DNA from: Billgrantia tianxiuensis | GTDB lineage: Bacteria > Pseudomonadota > Gammaproteobacteria > Pseudomonadales > Halomonadaceae | Direction of reading: 5' to 3' | DNA length: 64,000 nucleotides | Assembly (NCBI RefSeq): GCF_009834345.1 | Contig: NZ_CP035042.1 | Span: 3,596,001-3,660,000 of the forward strand | Shown here: one piece after another, positions 26,746-35,099 of the stretch | Position numbering within the stretch: the first letter of the stretch is position 1 | Layout of the letters: every line of letters starts with the position of its first letter | Translations under genes and position numbers: made by a program | Notes under the pieces: model-generated | Seen by the model: only the letters and a program-made list of their open reading frames with translations | Told to the model about the DNA's origin: nothing | Database searches by the model: none

Positions 26746-27747
26746 CTAGCGCCTGATGGCATGATAAACCCGAAAGCGGCGGTCGTCGGCAACAATCTGA
26801 AAGCCGCCGAAGGCGCTCTCGAGCAGGTCCGGATAGGGCAGGAAGGCATTGGCCACCAGCAGCAGCACTCCGCCCGGCAGCAGGTGTTCCGGCGCCTTGC
26901 GGATCAGCCGCCCGGCGGGGCCGTAGTCGATGCTGCGCTCCTGGTGAAACGGCGGGTTGCTGACGATGGCGGCAAAGCGACTCTCGCCGAGCGCCGAATA
27001 GACGTCGCTGGCCAGGGCCCGCCCCTCCAGCCCATTGGCCGCCAGGGTGCGGCGGGTCGCCTCCACGGCGAAGGCGTTGACGTCCACCGCCGTCACGGCA
27101 TGACCACGGCGGGCCAGCCAGGCGCTGAGAATGCCATCGCCGCAACCCATGTCGAGGACTTCCTGAGCCCTGTCGGGCGCCGGCAGTTCGACCTCGAGCC
27201 GCTCGAGCAGCAGACGGGTGCCCTCGTCCAGCTTGCCGTGGCCGAACACGCCGGGATGACTGGCAAGCGTCAGTCCCTCGGCTTCGAAGGTGGTCCAGGC
27301 CGCATCCGGATCGATGCCGACATTGCCAAGGCGCGTCTCGAATAGAATACAGCGCCGCGCGCTGTCGAGCTTGCGACAGCCCAGTCCCAGCGCCGCCAGC
27401 ACCTTGAGTACGCGCTTGATGCCGCCCTGGTTCTCACCCACCAGTTGCAGGCGCGTGCCCGACGGCAGATTGGCGCATAGCCACAGCAGCCACCATTCGC
27501 CGAGGGAATGGGCCTTGGGCCAGAACAGCACTGCCCCGGGCGGCTCATTGACGGAGCCGGCATCGAACGGCGAAAAAGCCGGGCGGCCACGTTCCCGCCA
27601 GGCCTCGAGCACGCCATGATCGGCGCTGAGCACACTGCCTGCTCCTGCCTCGAGCCAGGCATCCCGCGGCGGCGCCACCCACAGCCAGCCGCGATAGTCG
27701 CAGTCCTGGCGCTCGAGCAGTTGGCAGACCGGCGTTTCGGCACTCAT
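26746..27747 (-). CDS. rsmC: 16S rRNA (guanine-1207-N2)-methyltransferase RsmC
   Basis: This 333-aa protein has two tandem Rossmann-like methyltransferase domains. The active C-terminal one has the AdoMet motif EVLDMGCGDGILSAWLA and the catalytic NPPFH at about residue 255. The N-terminal domain contains FWPKAHSLGEWWLLWL. It methylates G1207 in the 30S subunit. Start 27747 overlaps the cmoM stop by ATGA, so it is coupled to the wobble-uridine enzyme. Confidence 0.92.
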   Translation of the reverse strand: MSAETPVCQLLERQDCDYRGWLWVAPPRDAWLEAGAGSVLSADHGVLEAWRERGRPAFSPFDAGSVNEPPGAVLFWPKAHSLGEWWLLWLCANLPSGTRLQLVGENQGGIKRVLKVLAALGLGCRKLDSARRCILFETRLGNVGIDPDAAWTTFEAEGLTLASHPGVFGHGKLDEGTRLLLERLEVELPAPDRAQEVLDMGCGDGILSAWLARRGHAVTAVDVNAFAVEATRRTLAANGLEGRALASDVYSALGESRFAAIVSNPPFHQERSIDYGPAGRLIRKAPEHLLPGGVLLLVANAFLPYPDLLESAFGGFQIVADDRRFRVYHAIRR

Positions 27748-28549
27748 CGGGCTTCCCCCTCGGGCGCGCGCCCCTCCCGCACCAGCGTATAGAGCAGGTA
27801 GCGGCCCAGGCGCCAGTGCGGCTCTTCCTGACAGTAGCGGTGTTCCAGTGCGACCAGGCGCTGCCAATCGGCCTCACTGGCCGGCGGATGGCGCAGGTAG
27901 TCGTGAAAGATGCGAATGCCCGCCACCGAGCGAATCGACAGCCCACATTCACGGCTCCAGGTGGCGATCTGCTCATGGCACAGCGGCGAGATAGGGGTCA
28001 GCCGTTGGCGTTTGCCGGTGCCCTCGAGGCGGTCGTCCAGCGCCTTCTGCAGATTGCCCTTCACCACGTTGGAAAAGCGCAGCGCATCGCGGTTGAACGC
28101 CATCAGCGAGAGCTGGCCGCCGGGGCGAGGCTCTCCGCCAGGGTGGCAAAGGCCGCGCGGGGATCGCTCAACCACTCCAGCACGGCGTGACAGGCGACCA
28201 GCGGCCAGGGCCCGGCAGCACGCTCCGGCAGCGCCTGCAGCGGCGCCTGCACGAAGCTCACCGGCAGGCCATCGAGCGTCTGTCGGGCCTGGTCGAGCAT
28301 ATCCCCGGCCGGCTCCAACAAGGTTACCGCGTGGCCGCGCTGGGCGAACCAGGCGGAGAGCTGCCCCAGCCCACCCCCCACGTCCAGCAGCGGCTGGCCG
28401 TCGAGTTCGAGCATCTCGGGCAGCAGCGCATCGAGCATGGCCAGGCGCAGCGCACCACGCGGCCCGCCGTAGAGGCTGCCGGCGAATTTTTCGGCCAGAC
28501 CATCGAAATGACGGTCACCGGCCGGCGAAAGGGGGGTGGAGTCGATCAT
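27744..28549 (-). pseudogene. cmoM: tRNA 5-carboxymethoxyuridine methyltransferase CmoM, frame broken by one base
   Basis: The N-terminal half from ATG 28549 has the AdoMet motif LLDVGGGLGQLSAWFAQRG and runs to AESLAPAASSR, then stops. The C-terminal half (GGQLSLMAFNRDALRFSNV and RQRLTPISPLCHEQ, then GIRIFHDYLR) is in another frame. One more G in the run at 28122-28125 restores AESLAPGGQLSLM and a 268-aa CmoM of normal length. CmoM methylates cmo5U34 of tRNA. Both halves are fully conserved, so a sequencing error is the likely cause. Confidence 0.88.
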
Positions 28550-28581
28550 GGCATAGGGCACTGGTATGTGTGGCGCGCATT

Positions 28582-30090
28582 CTACCTGTCTTGCAGAGGC
28601 CTGGGCAGGTACCGTTCCCATTGCACCTCGGCCTCGACCTGAGCCGCCAGCGCCAGCAGGCGGCGCTCGTCGCCCATGGCTCCGAGCACCTGCACGCCGA
28701 GGGGAAGGCCCTGAGACGTAACGTGTAGCGGCAGCGACATGGCCGGCTGCCCGGTGAGATTGGCCAACTGCGTGAAGGGCGTGCGGGCCAGGGCATCTCG
28801 CGCCAAGTGCTTGAGCATGCCTGCCTTGAGCGCCAGCTTGGGCAGGCCGGGAATTACCAGCAACGACATCAGGCGCTCGTGCGCGCGGGGTGGATAAAGC
28901 TCGCCCAAGCGTGGTGCGGGCGCCGTGGCGACCGGCAGCAGCAGCACGTCGTAGCGGCGATGGAAAGCCCCCATGGCGCGCGCCATCGCGTTCCAGTCGC
29001 GCTTGGCCAACTCATAGTCGCGCACCGGTAGATGTCGGCCGAGCCGGGCAATGGCCCGGGTCGAGGGCTCGACCTCTAGACGCGAGACCGGCACGCCGGT
29101 CTCGCGGGCGATCCACGCCAGGTCGGCGGTGAGATGCCCCAGGTAGAGCGACAGATAGGCATTGGCCAGGCGCTCGCCATCGACCGGCGGATCGGCCCAT
29201 TCAACGTGGTGTCCGAGCCCTTCGAGCCTGGCGGCGGCCTGCTCCACCGCCAGGCGAACGTCAGGATCGAGCACGCTGCCCAGCGGCTTGCTCATTGGCT
29301 CGCCCAGCGACACCGCCACACGCAGCGGGCCGGGCGGGCGCTCCAGCGCGGCCAGGAAGCCCTGTTCGCGCCTGATGGGATAGGGAGCGCCCTCGTCCAT
29401 GCCGTTGGTGGCGTCGAGCAGCGCCGCGCTGTCCCTGACCGAACGGGTCACGGCATGTTCGACCACGGCGCCCTGCCACACCTCGGCATGCAGAGGCCCC
29501 AACGGCACCCGGCCGCGCGAGGGCTTGAGACCGAACAGCCCGCAATAGCTGGCGGGGATACGGATCGATCCGCCGCCATCGCCGGCCATCGCCAGCGGCA
29601 CCATGCCACCGGCAACCGCCGACGCCGCCCCGCCGCTGGAGCCGCCGGGAGAGCGGCGCTCGTCCCAGGGGTTGGCAGGATGGGGAAAGGCGCGGGGCTC
29701 GGTGATACCCATCAGCCCCAGCTCGGGCGTGGCCGTCTGGCCGAGAATGGCCAGGCCGGCCTGGCGCAGCCGAGTGATCAGGGTCGAGTCCTGGGGCGGC
29801 CTCCATTCGGCCAACGCGGCACTGCCGAAGGCCAACGGTTCTCCCTCGATGGCCATCAGCAGGTCCTTGGCCAACGTCGGCACGCCGGCAAAGGGCGCAT
29901 CGGGAGCGATGGCGTTCGACTCGGCCCTGGCACGCTCGAAACGGGTGCGTACCACCGCTCCCAACCTCGGATTGTCACGTTCGATGGCATGGCAGGCGGC
30001 ATCGAATATCTCTTCGCGGCTCACCTCGCGCTTGCGTACGAGTTCGGCCAGACCCAGCGCATCGTACCGGCGATACTCTTCGAGCTCCAT
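28582..30090 (-). CDS. Amidase (amidase-signature family)
   Basis: This 502-aa enzyme has the Ser-cisSer-Lys triad of the family. The Lys lies in GVPTLAKDLLM (about residue 75). The two serines lie in RSPGGSSGGAASAVAGGMVP, followed by AGDGGGSIRIPASYCGL. It hydrolyses an amide bond in the cytosol. It is not GatA, because no gatB or gatC is adjacent and the C-terminus lacks GatA features. Substrate unknown; it is monocistronic. Confidence 0.88.
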   Translation of the reverse strand: MELEEYRRYDALGLAELVRKREVSREEIFDAACHAIERDNPRLGAVVRTRFERARAESNAIAPDAPFAGVPTLAKDLLMAIEGEPLAFGSAALAEWRPPQDSTLITRLRQAGLAILGQTATPELGLMGITEPRAFPHPANPWDERRSPGGSSGGAASAVAGGMVPLAMAGDGGGSIRIPASYCGLFGLKPSRGRVPLGPLHAEVWQGAVVEHAVTRSVRDSAALLDATNGMDEGAPYPIRREQGFLAALERPPGPLRVAVSLGEPMSKPLGSVLDPDVRLAVEQAAARLEGLGHHVEWADPPVDGERLANAYLSLYLGHLTADLAWIARETGVPVSRLEVEPSTRAIARLGRHLPVRDYELAKRDWNAMARAMGAFHRRYDVLLLPVATAPAPRLGELYPPRAHERLMSLLVIPGLPKLALKAGMLKHLARDALARTPFTQLANLTGQPAMSLPLHVTSQGLPLGVQVLGAMGDERRLLALAAQVEAEVQWERYLPRPLQDR

Positions 30091-30164
30091 GTGCCCCCCT
30101 CCCCATCGGACACTCGGATGATGCCGGCTAGCCCCTCCCGGGGCAACGTCGCCCTGGCCAACGG

Positions 30165-30193
30165 TTTATCTCGACGACACAAGCGCTTATAAT
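30165..30193 (+). promoter_or_regulatory. Promoter of tRNA-Arg
   Basis: A perfect TATAAT at 30188-30193 lies 13 bases before the tRNA 5' end. TTTATC at 30165-30170 serves as a weak -35 with a 17-base spacer. Confidence 0.6.
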
Positions 30194-30206
30194 GCGCAGC
30201 CGTGTT

Positions 30207-30283
30207 GCCCCCTTAGCTCAGCTGGATAGAGCGTCCCCCTCCTAAGGGGAAGGTCTCAGGTTCGAATCCTGAAGGGGGCGCCA
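30207..30283 (+). tRNA. tRNA-Arg (anticodon CCT)
   Basis: The 77 bases fold as a full cloverleaf. The acceptor stem is GCCCCCT/AGGGGGC with an encoded CCA end. The D arm is GCTCAGCTGGATAGAGC. The anticodon stem is TCCCC/GGGGA with loop CTCCTAA and anticodon CCT. The T arm is TCAGG-TTCGAAT-CCTGA. It reads AGG, a rare codon in this GC-rich genome. It stands alone between an amidase and a regulator gene. Confidence 0.97.
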
Positions 30284-30333
30284 CTTTCCCAACCGATACC
30301 CGTCGCGCCCTAGCGGCCCCTGTTGCAGCCAGG

Positions 30334-31074
30334 TCACGCCGCGATGCCCTCATCCAGGTGCAGATACAGCGGGTCGAATTCTCCCGCCTGCTTCAGCTTG
30401 TCCCAGTCTGGAATCGTAATCTTCATCTTTTCGGTCTCGACCAGGCCATTGGCACGCAGCGCCTGGAACGTTCGGCTCACGTGAACCGCACTGATACCGA
30501 CCGCATCCGCCATTTCGCTCTGGGTGATCGGCAGGTCGAAGGTGTTCCCTTCTTCCACGAGACCTACCGCCTTCAAACGAATCAGCAGCTCACAGAGCAG
30601 GTGAGCCATGCGGGCATAGGCATCCCGCTGCCCCACGCTGAGCAGCCACTCGCGAAAGATCGAGGCATCCACCAGCGTCTCGCGCCAGAAAGCGGCAGTG
30701 AGGCGTGGGTAGCGATCGCACAGGCGACGCATATCCTCATGCTGAATGAACCCGACCGTGCAAGGGGTGATCGAGGCGATGCTGACATCCATGACTTTCA
30801 AGTGCAGACTTTGCAGATCGGGAATGTCGCCTGGCACGTGCAGGGCCATGATCTGGCGCCGGCCCTGGTAGCTCAACTTGTAGACGCAGGTGAAGCCCTG
30901 CAGGACCATGCAGCACTGGTGCGGGCGGTCGCCGATGGAGACGATGTCATGGTCGGCCTTGACGACCGCTACCTGCATCGGCAAGTCCTGCAGTGCCTGC
31001 CGCTCCTCCTCGCAGAGATGGAATATCCTGCCCAGCTTGCGGATCATCAAGTTATGTGGGGTGTCTCCGGTCAT
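30334..31074 (-). CDS. Crp/Fnr family transcriptional regulator
   Basis: This 246-aa protein has an N-terminal cyclic-nucleotide-binding-type beta roll, a dimerisation helix and a C-terminal winged HTH (ITQSEMADAVGISAVHVSRT). It lacks the four iron-sulfur cysteines of FNR, so it senses something else, if anything. The start at 31074 is supported by GGAG in the preceding bases; ATG 31107 and 31215 are longer in-frame options. The spacer 31075-31320 has no other gene. Confidence 0.85.
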   Translation of the reverse strand: MTGDTPHNLMIRKLGRIFHLCEEERQALQDLPMQVAVVKADHDIVSIGDRPHQCCMVLQGFTCVYKLSYQGRRQIMALHVPGDIPDLQSLHLKVMDVSIASITPCTVGFIQHEDMRRLCDRYPRLTAAFWRETLVDASIFREWLLSVGQRDAYARMAHLLCELLIRLKAVGLVEEGNTFDLPITQSEMADAVGISAVHVSRTFQALRANGLVETEKMKITIPDWDKLKQAGEFDPLYLHLDEGIAA

Positions 31075-31320
31075 GCTTGGCTCCATGCCTGCGTAATGTA
31101 AGTTGTCCATGCATGACCGCAGTGTAGGTAACGCAGGCAGGAAGCCGCCAACCGGCTTTGCCTCTGGAGTTGGCTCATGAAGAGAGCTGGCGGTGTTGCG
31201 TGAGCGCTCATCCATCGGCTGACGCGCACCTGGCGGCCTATCATAAACGGTAACGTGACCTTCATCGTTTTCGTGGTAGAGTCATTCACGTCAACCATCG
31301 AACGTCAGGCAGGAGGCCGA

Positions 31321-31578
31321 ATGTTTCAGCGCACAAGGAAAGTGGCATGTCCCGAATGCAACGGCAGCAATTTCTGGCACGGCAATCCGAAACCAACGGA
31401 CGTGCTCGTCTGCCGTTATTGCAGTGCCCCCGTCATCACCTACGCCGAATACGTGGAGCAGGCGGCCCAACGTGAGGCCGAGCGACTGCTGGCGGAGTTC
31501 GTCGAGACCGACGTCTCGCGCGACCTCGCTCACCTCAAGGCTGTATTGGCCGCCCCCGAGCAGAGGGTGAGCCCATAG
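31321..31578 (+). CDS. Small zinc-ribbon protein
   Basis: This 85-aa protein has a four-cysteine zinc ribbon, C10-x2-C13 and C31-x2-C34, followed by a charged helix. A strong AGGAGG site precedes ATG 31321, so the extension back to 31255 is unlikely. No functional partner is visible. It is followed by a strong terminator. It could bind nucleic acid or protein; the function is unknown. Confidence 0.65.
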   Translation: MFQRTRKVACPECNGSNFWHGNPKPTDVLVCRYCSAPVITYAEYVEQAAQREAERLLAEFVETDVSRDLAHLKAVLAAPEQRVSP

Positions 31579-31608
31579 CACCGGAGCACGGCAACCTTGA
31601 GCCACAAC

Positions 31609-31640
31609 GCAACACGGCCACCTGCGGGTGGCCGTGTTGC
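31609..31640. terminator. Strong bidirectional-type terminator
   Basis: A perfect 14-bp stem GCAACACGGCCACC / GGTGGCCGTGTTGC with loop TGCG is followed by TTCTTT on the plus strand. It ends the zinc-ribbon gene and lies between it and the convergent TauE gene. Confidence 0.85.
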
Positions 31641-31666
31641 TTCTTTGGGTTCCGGCGGGAGGATGA

Positions 31667-32485
31667 TCAGGCGGTGAAGACCGTATACACCATCTGCAAC
31701 GCCAGCCCCATCATCATGACCGCGAAGATCCGCTTGAGCATCGCTACCGGCAGGCGATGCGCCAGCTTGGCTCCTACGGGCGCCAGCAGCATGCTGAAGG
31801 GCGCCATCAACAACAGCGCAGGCAGGTAGACGAAGCCCAGTGCGGCACCCGGCAGTCCGGGCGTGCCCCAGCCATTGAGCACGTAACCCAGGGCGCCGGC
31901 CAAAGCTATGGGCAGCCCCACGGCGGCAGAAGTGCCGATGGCCTTGGGCAGCTTGACGTTGCACCAGGTCAGGAACGGCACGGTGAGCGAGCCACCGCCA
32001 ATGGCGACCAACGCCGAAATGCCGCCGATCCCCAACCCGGCACCACTAAGGCCGACAGGCCCCGGAAGGTTCCGCGTCGGCTTGGGCTTGAGATTGGCCA
32101 GCATCTGCAGCGACATCAGGATCATGAAGCAGGCGAAGAAGATGGCCAGGCCCCGGGTCGGCAGCAGGGCGGCAATGAAGGTGGCCAAGAAGGTTCCCAG
32201 CAGAATGCCGGGAGTCAGGTAGCGAACGATCTCCCAGCGCACCGCTCCATGGCGGCGGTGAGAGAGAAGGCTTGCCGTGGAAGCGGGAATGATGGCGGCC
32301 ATGGCCGTTCCCAGCGCCAGGTGAGCCAGATGCTCGTGGGGCACTCCCTGCATGACGAACAGTGCGGTCAGTATCGGCACCATGATGCCGCCACCGCCGA
32401 TGCCCAACAGGCCGGCCATGATACCGACCAATCCACCCAAGGCCACGTAGGCCAACCAGACAAGCTCCACAGCCGTTCCTCGCAC
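31667..32485 (-). CDS. TauE/SafE family membrane permease (first copy)
   Basis: This 272-aa protein has about eight transmembrane helices and the repeated glycine-rich motif of the family: GLLGIGGGGIMVPIL near the N-terminus and SALVAIGGGSLTVPFL in the second half. The family exports or imports sulfite, sulfoacetate and related organic anions. It lies 42 bases downstream of the FNR-type regulator on the same strand, so it may be part of an oxygen-responsive unit. A diverged paralogue is at 38611-39405. Confidence 0.85.
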   Translation of the reverse strand: MRGTAVELVWLAYVALGGLVGIMAGLLGIGGGGIMVPILTALFVMQGVPHEHLAHLALGTAMAAIIPASTASLLSHRRHGAVRWEIVRYLTPGILLGTFLATFIAALLPTRGLAIFFACFMILMSLQMLANLKPKPTRNLPGPVGLSGAGLGIGGISALVAIGGGSLTVPFLTWCNVKLPKAIGTSAAVGLPIALAGALGYVLNGWGTPGLPGAALGFVYLPALLLMAPFSMLLAPVGAKLAHRLPVAMLKRIFAVMMMGLALQMVYTVFTA

Positions 32486-32527
32486 AGGATCAGGGGCGAT
32501 CAGGCGAGCCAGTCTATCAGAAAAACA

Positions 32528-33292
32528 TTAATCGGACTGAGGAGCCAACCGGCAGCCGCCACTCACCCCTTCCCGCGCCAGCATCGACAACGCTTCGTGG
32601 TCGTGAATGACCAACTCCCGTCCGCTGACGCTGAGCATCCCCTGCTCCTGGAAGCGAGCCAGCGTGCGGCTGACGGTTTCCAGCACCAGGCCGAGGTAAC
32701 TGGCGATATCCGAACGCGACATGGACAGATGGAAGCGATACGGCGAGCAGCCACGGCTGCGAAAACGCTCGGAGAGCCCGATCAGGAAGCTGGCCAGGCG
32801 CTGCTCCGCGGTACGCCCCGAAAGCAGGCATAGCATGCGTTGGTCGTTGCGCAGCTCGCGGCTCATGCAGCGGTAGAGTTGCCCACGCAGTCCGGGCACG
32901 CGCTCGGCGAGATCCTCCAGCCGAGTGAACGGCAGCTTGCAGACGAAGGTCGCTTCCAGCGCTACCACACTGCTGTGGTAGCGCTGCTCGCCGATGCCAT
33001 CCAGGCCGACGATCTCGCCCGCCAGGTAGAAGTTCAGCACCTGGCCACGCCGCCCTCCCTGGACCAGGCTCTGCTTCAGCGAACCGGAGCGCACCACGTA
33101 CAGGCTGGTGAAAGGATCGCCCTGGCGCACCAGGGTCTCGCCTCGCTTGAGCGGTCGCGGCAGTTGGAGGATGGCATCAAAGGATTGCAGCGCATCCCGC
33201 TCGAGCCCGAGGGGAAGGCAGCGGGCATGCAGGATACAGCGCTTGCAGCGGGCCGCACCGGCCGTAGGCCGCGGCACGGTCTGAGGCATCAT
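32528..33292 (-). CDS. FNR/ANR-type oxygen-sensing regulator
   Basis: This 254-aa protein has all four ligands of an oxygen-labile 4Fe-4S cluster: C16, C19, C25 and C118. They have the same spacing as E. coli FNR C20, C23, C29 and C122, shifted by four. The HTH contains SDIASYLGLVLETVSRTL, keeping the E-x2-S-R DNA contacts that read TTGAT half-sites. Without oxygen it should dimerise and activate anaerobic or microaerobic genes. An FNR-box-like site lies upstream at 33400-33413, so autoregulation is likely. Confidence 0.9.
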   Translation of the reverse strand: MMPQTVPRPTAGAARCKRCILHARCLPLGLERDALQSFDAILQLPRPLKRGETLVRQGDPFTSLYVVRSGSLKQSLVQGGRRGQVLNFYLAGEIVGLDGIGEQRYHSSVVALEATFVCKLPFTRLEDLAERVPGLRGQLYRCMSRELRNDQRMLCLLSGRTAEQRLASFLIGLSERFRSRGCSPYRFHLSMSRSDIASYLGLVLETVSRTLARFQEQGMLSVSGRELVIHDHEALSMLAREGVSGGCRLAPQSD

Positions 33293-33399
33293 GAGCGCCC
33301 TCCTCTCCTCGTTGATGAATCGGCAGGCTTCGATTCTGACTCGCCCCGCCGCGGCTGTCCCGTCCGGACGACACTCGAGGCAACGAAACGAAACCTTTG

Positions 33400-33413
33400 T
33401 TGACTTGTATCAA
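33400..33413. promoter_or_regulatory. FNR/ANR box upstream of the fnr-like gene
   Basis: TTGACTTGTATCAA matches the TTGAT-N4-ATCAA consensus with one mismatch. It is about 107 bases upstream of the FNR-like start codon, within the intergenic space shared with the end of the porin gene. Confidence 0.6.
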
Positions 33414-33450
33414 GAGGCTGGATTAGCACAGCTGATGGCAGGTAAAAGAA

Positions 33451-33472
33451 AACCGGCCCCGAAGGGCCGGTT
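33451..33472 (-). terminator. Intrinsic terminator of the porin gene
   Basis: On the minus strand the stem AACCGGCCC / GGGCCGGTT encloses a TTCG-type loop and is followed by TTCTTTT, a classical intrinsic terminator. It is 58 bases past the porin stop. Confidence 0.88.
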
Positions 33473-33503
33473 CTGTCGTCGCAGAAAGCGACGTGTCTTC
33501 TAT

Positions 33504-33532
33504 TAATCGCTTGCCGTAAGGCAAGGCGATTA
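33504..33532 (-). other. Hairpin overlapping the porin stop codon
   Basis: TAATCGC-TTGCC and GGCAA-(G)-GCGATTA pair around the loop GTAA with one bulged base, and include the porin stop codon. It could protect the mRNA 3' end or add to termination by the hairpin that follows. Confidence 0.5.
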
Positions 33533-34690
33533 GAAGTGGTAGCGAGCGCCAACCAGCCAGTACAGGTTGTCGTCGTTGTCTTCAACGTCGAAGCCATCGC
33601 GAGTACCGACGGTAACGTCGCCCTGGTCGGCACGGTGCAGCTCGCCGAAGACGTCGAAGTTGTTGGACACCTTGTAGTAGGCGCCTGCAGCCCAGGCAGT
33701 GCGGTTCTCTTCGTTGTCCGGACGCACGCGGTAGACGTCGGCATTGAAGGCCCACTGACCCAGTGAGTAGGTGGCACCCAGACCCCAGGTCTTGTAGCCG
33801 GAGTACTGCTCGATATCGCCGCCAGCGTCGAGGGCAGCGTCGTTGCTGTCCTGAGTTTCATAGCCCAGACGAGCAGAGAACTGATCGTTAAAGGCGTAGG
33901 AAACTGTCGCGCCGTAGATGTTCTCATCGGCACCGCGCAGATCGGAACCGTTGTAGCGATGACGGCTGCTGGGAGTGGTGGCGGCCGGATTGCGGTTTTC
34001 ACCGCCGCTCAGAGCGTAGTCGTCACGATCCTGGGCAAAACCGACAGCCAGGCGCAGACCTTCCCACTGGTATTTCACGCCACCTTGAAGGTTGATCACG
34101 GAAGAGCGATCTTCGCCAATCTCGGCCAGATCATTACCGGAGTAATGCTTGCCCATCAGGAAGGCTTGGAAACCGCTCAGGTCCGGAGTGATGTAACCGA
34201 TGGAGTCGCCGCGAGCCTGCAGGTCGCCGCCAGCACCGCCCTTGGAGAACTCGAGGCCACGGTCGATGTAGACATCGAACGGTGCCATGACGTGGCTGTT
34301 GAAGAAGCTGTCGAAGTTACCGGCCATCACGGTACCGAACGGCTGGCTCTCGAGGCCGATATAGCTGTGACGCACTTCAGTGAAGCCGCCGGAACGGTCA
34401 CGCTCGTCGCCGTTGAAACGCCACTCGACGCGGCCGAAGGCACGCAGATCGCGGGAGATGTCGTGGCTCATGGAAATGCCGAGGCGCGAATAGATGTTGC
34501 GGAACTCGGTACCGCCGGCTTTCGGCTCGCCCGGCTGGACGTCGTCTTCACCGCCGCCGGAGATGCCCAGGGCGATACGGCCGTTGATGATCAGCTGAGT
34601 GCCGTCCTGGTCGTAAACGGTAGCGGCCTGAGCGGCAGCTGAGGCGCCCAGGGCACCGGCAATGGCAGTCGCTAACAGTGTCTTTTTCAT
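33530..34690 (-). CDS. Outer-membrane general porin
   Basis: This 386-aa protein has a signal peptide (MKKTLLATAIAGALGASAAA, cleaved before ATVYDQDG) and a 16-strand-type porin barrel ending in the OMP terminal signature GARYHF with C-terminal Phe. Acidic loops and repeated GLES/RVEWRF strands are typical of Gram-negative porins of halophilic gammaproteobacteria. The start at 34690 has AGGAAC upstream; longer in-frame extensions would precede the signal peptide. It lets small solutes diffuse across the outer membrane. Confidence 0.92.
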   Translation of the reverse strand: MKKTLLATAIAGALGASAAAQAATVYDQDGTQLIINGRIALGISGGGEDDVQPGEPKAGGTEFRNIYSRLGISMSHDISRDLRAFGRVEWRFNGDERDRSGGFTEVRHSYIGLESQPFGTVMAGNFDSFFNSHVMAPFDVYIDRGLEFSKGGAGGDLQARGDSIGYITPDLSGFQAFLMGKHYSGNDLAEIGEDRSSVINLQGGVKYQWEGLRLAVGFAQDRDDYALSGGENRNPAATTPSSRHRYNGSDLRGADENIYGATVSYAFNDQFSARLGYETQDSNDAALDAGGDIEQYSGYKTWGLGATYSLGQWAFNADVYRVRPDNEENRTAWAAGAYYKVSNNFDVFGELHRADQGDVTVGTRDGFDVEDNDDNLYWLVGARYHF

Positions 34691-35099
34691 CGCGATAGTT
34701 CCTTTCACTAGCTTACTGTTTCGATCGTTACTACACAGATCGGTGATCGGTGCAGGTAGCTTGCCGGGCATGGGTCCCGCCGTGCTTGGCTCGATTCCTT
34801 CTCAGGAGTGGCCTGGGCCGGTCATGACCTCAGCGAAGCCTTGTTATAGTCCAATGCTCGCAGGTAGAACTCTATACCGGGAAAAATGGGAACGCAATAA
34901 GAAAAAACACTGTTTTCCTTCGACGCCCGCTCCCCCGACGGAACTTTTCCCTGCTAATGCGGTCCGGGCGCTCCCACCAGGGCCGCATGCCGCAGGCAAT
35001 GGCAGTAAAGTTTGCCTGGCAGCGATGAGCCCGCACATCATGCCCCGCTGATGGACGAGTGGCAAGGGTAGGGTTTAACGCTTCGTTTCATGCACGCGT
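34691..35099. other. Gene-free region between porin and proQ-like genes
   Basis: About 400 bases hold no credible gene. They must contain the strong promoter and 5' leader of the porin (reading leftward) and the 3' end of the proQ-like transcript. The AT-rich core is around 34840-34920. I could not assign promoter hexamers reliably and see no repeat or RNA gene here. Confidence 0.5.
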
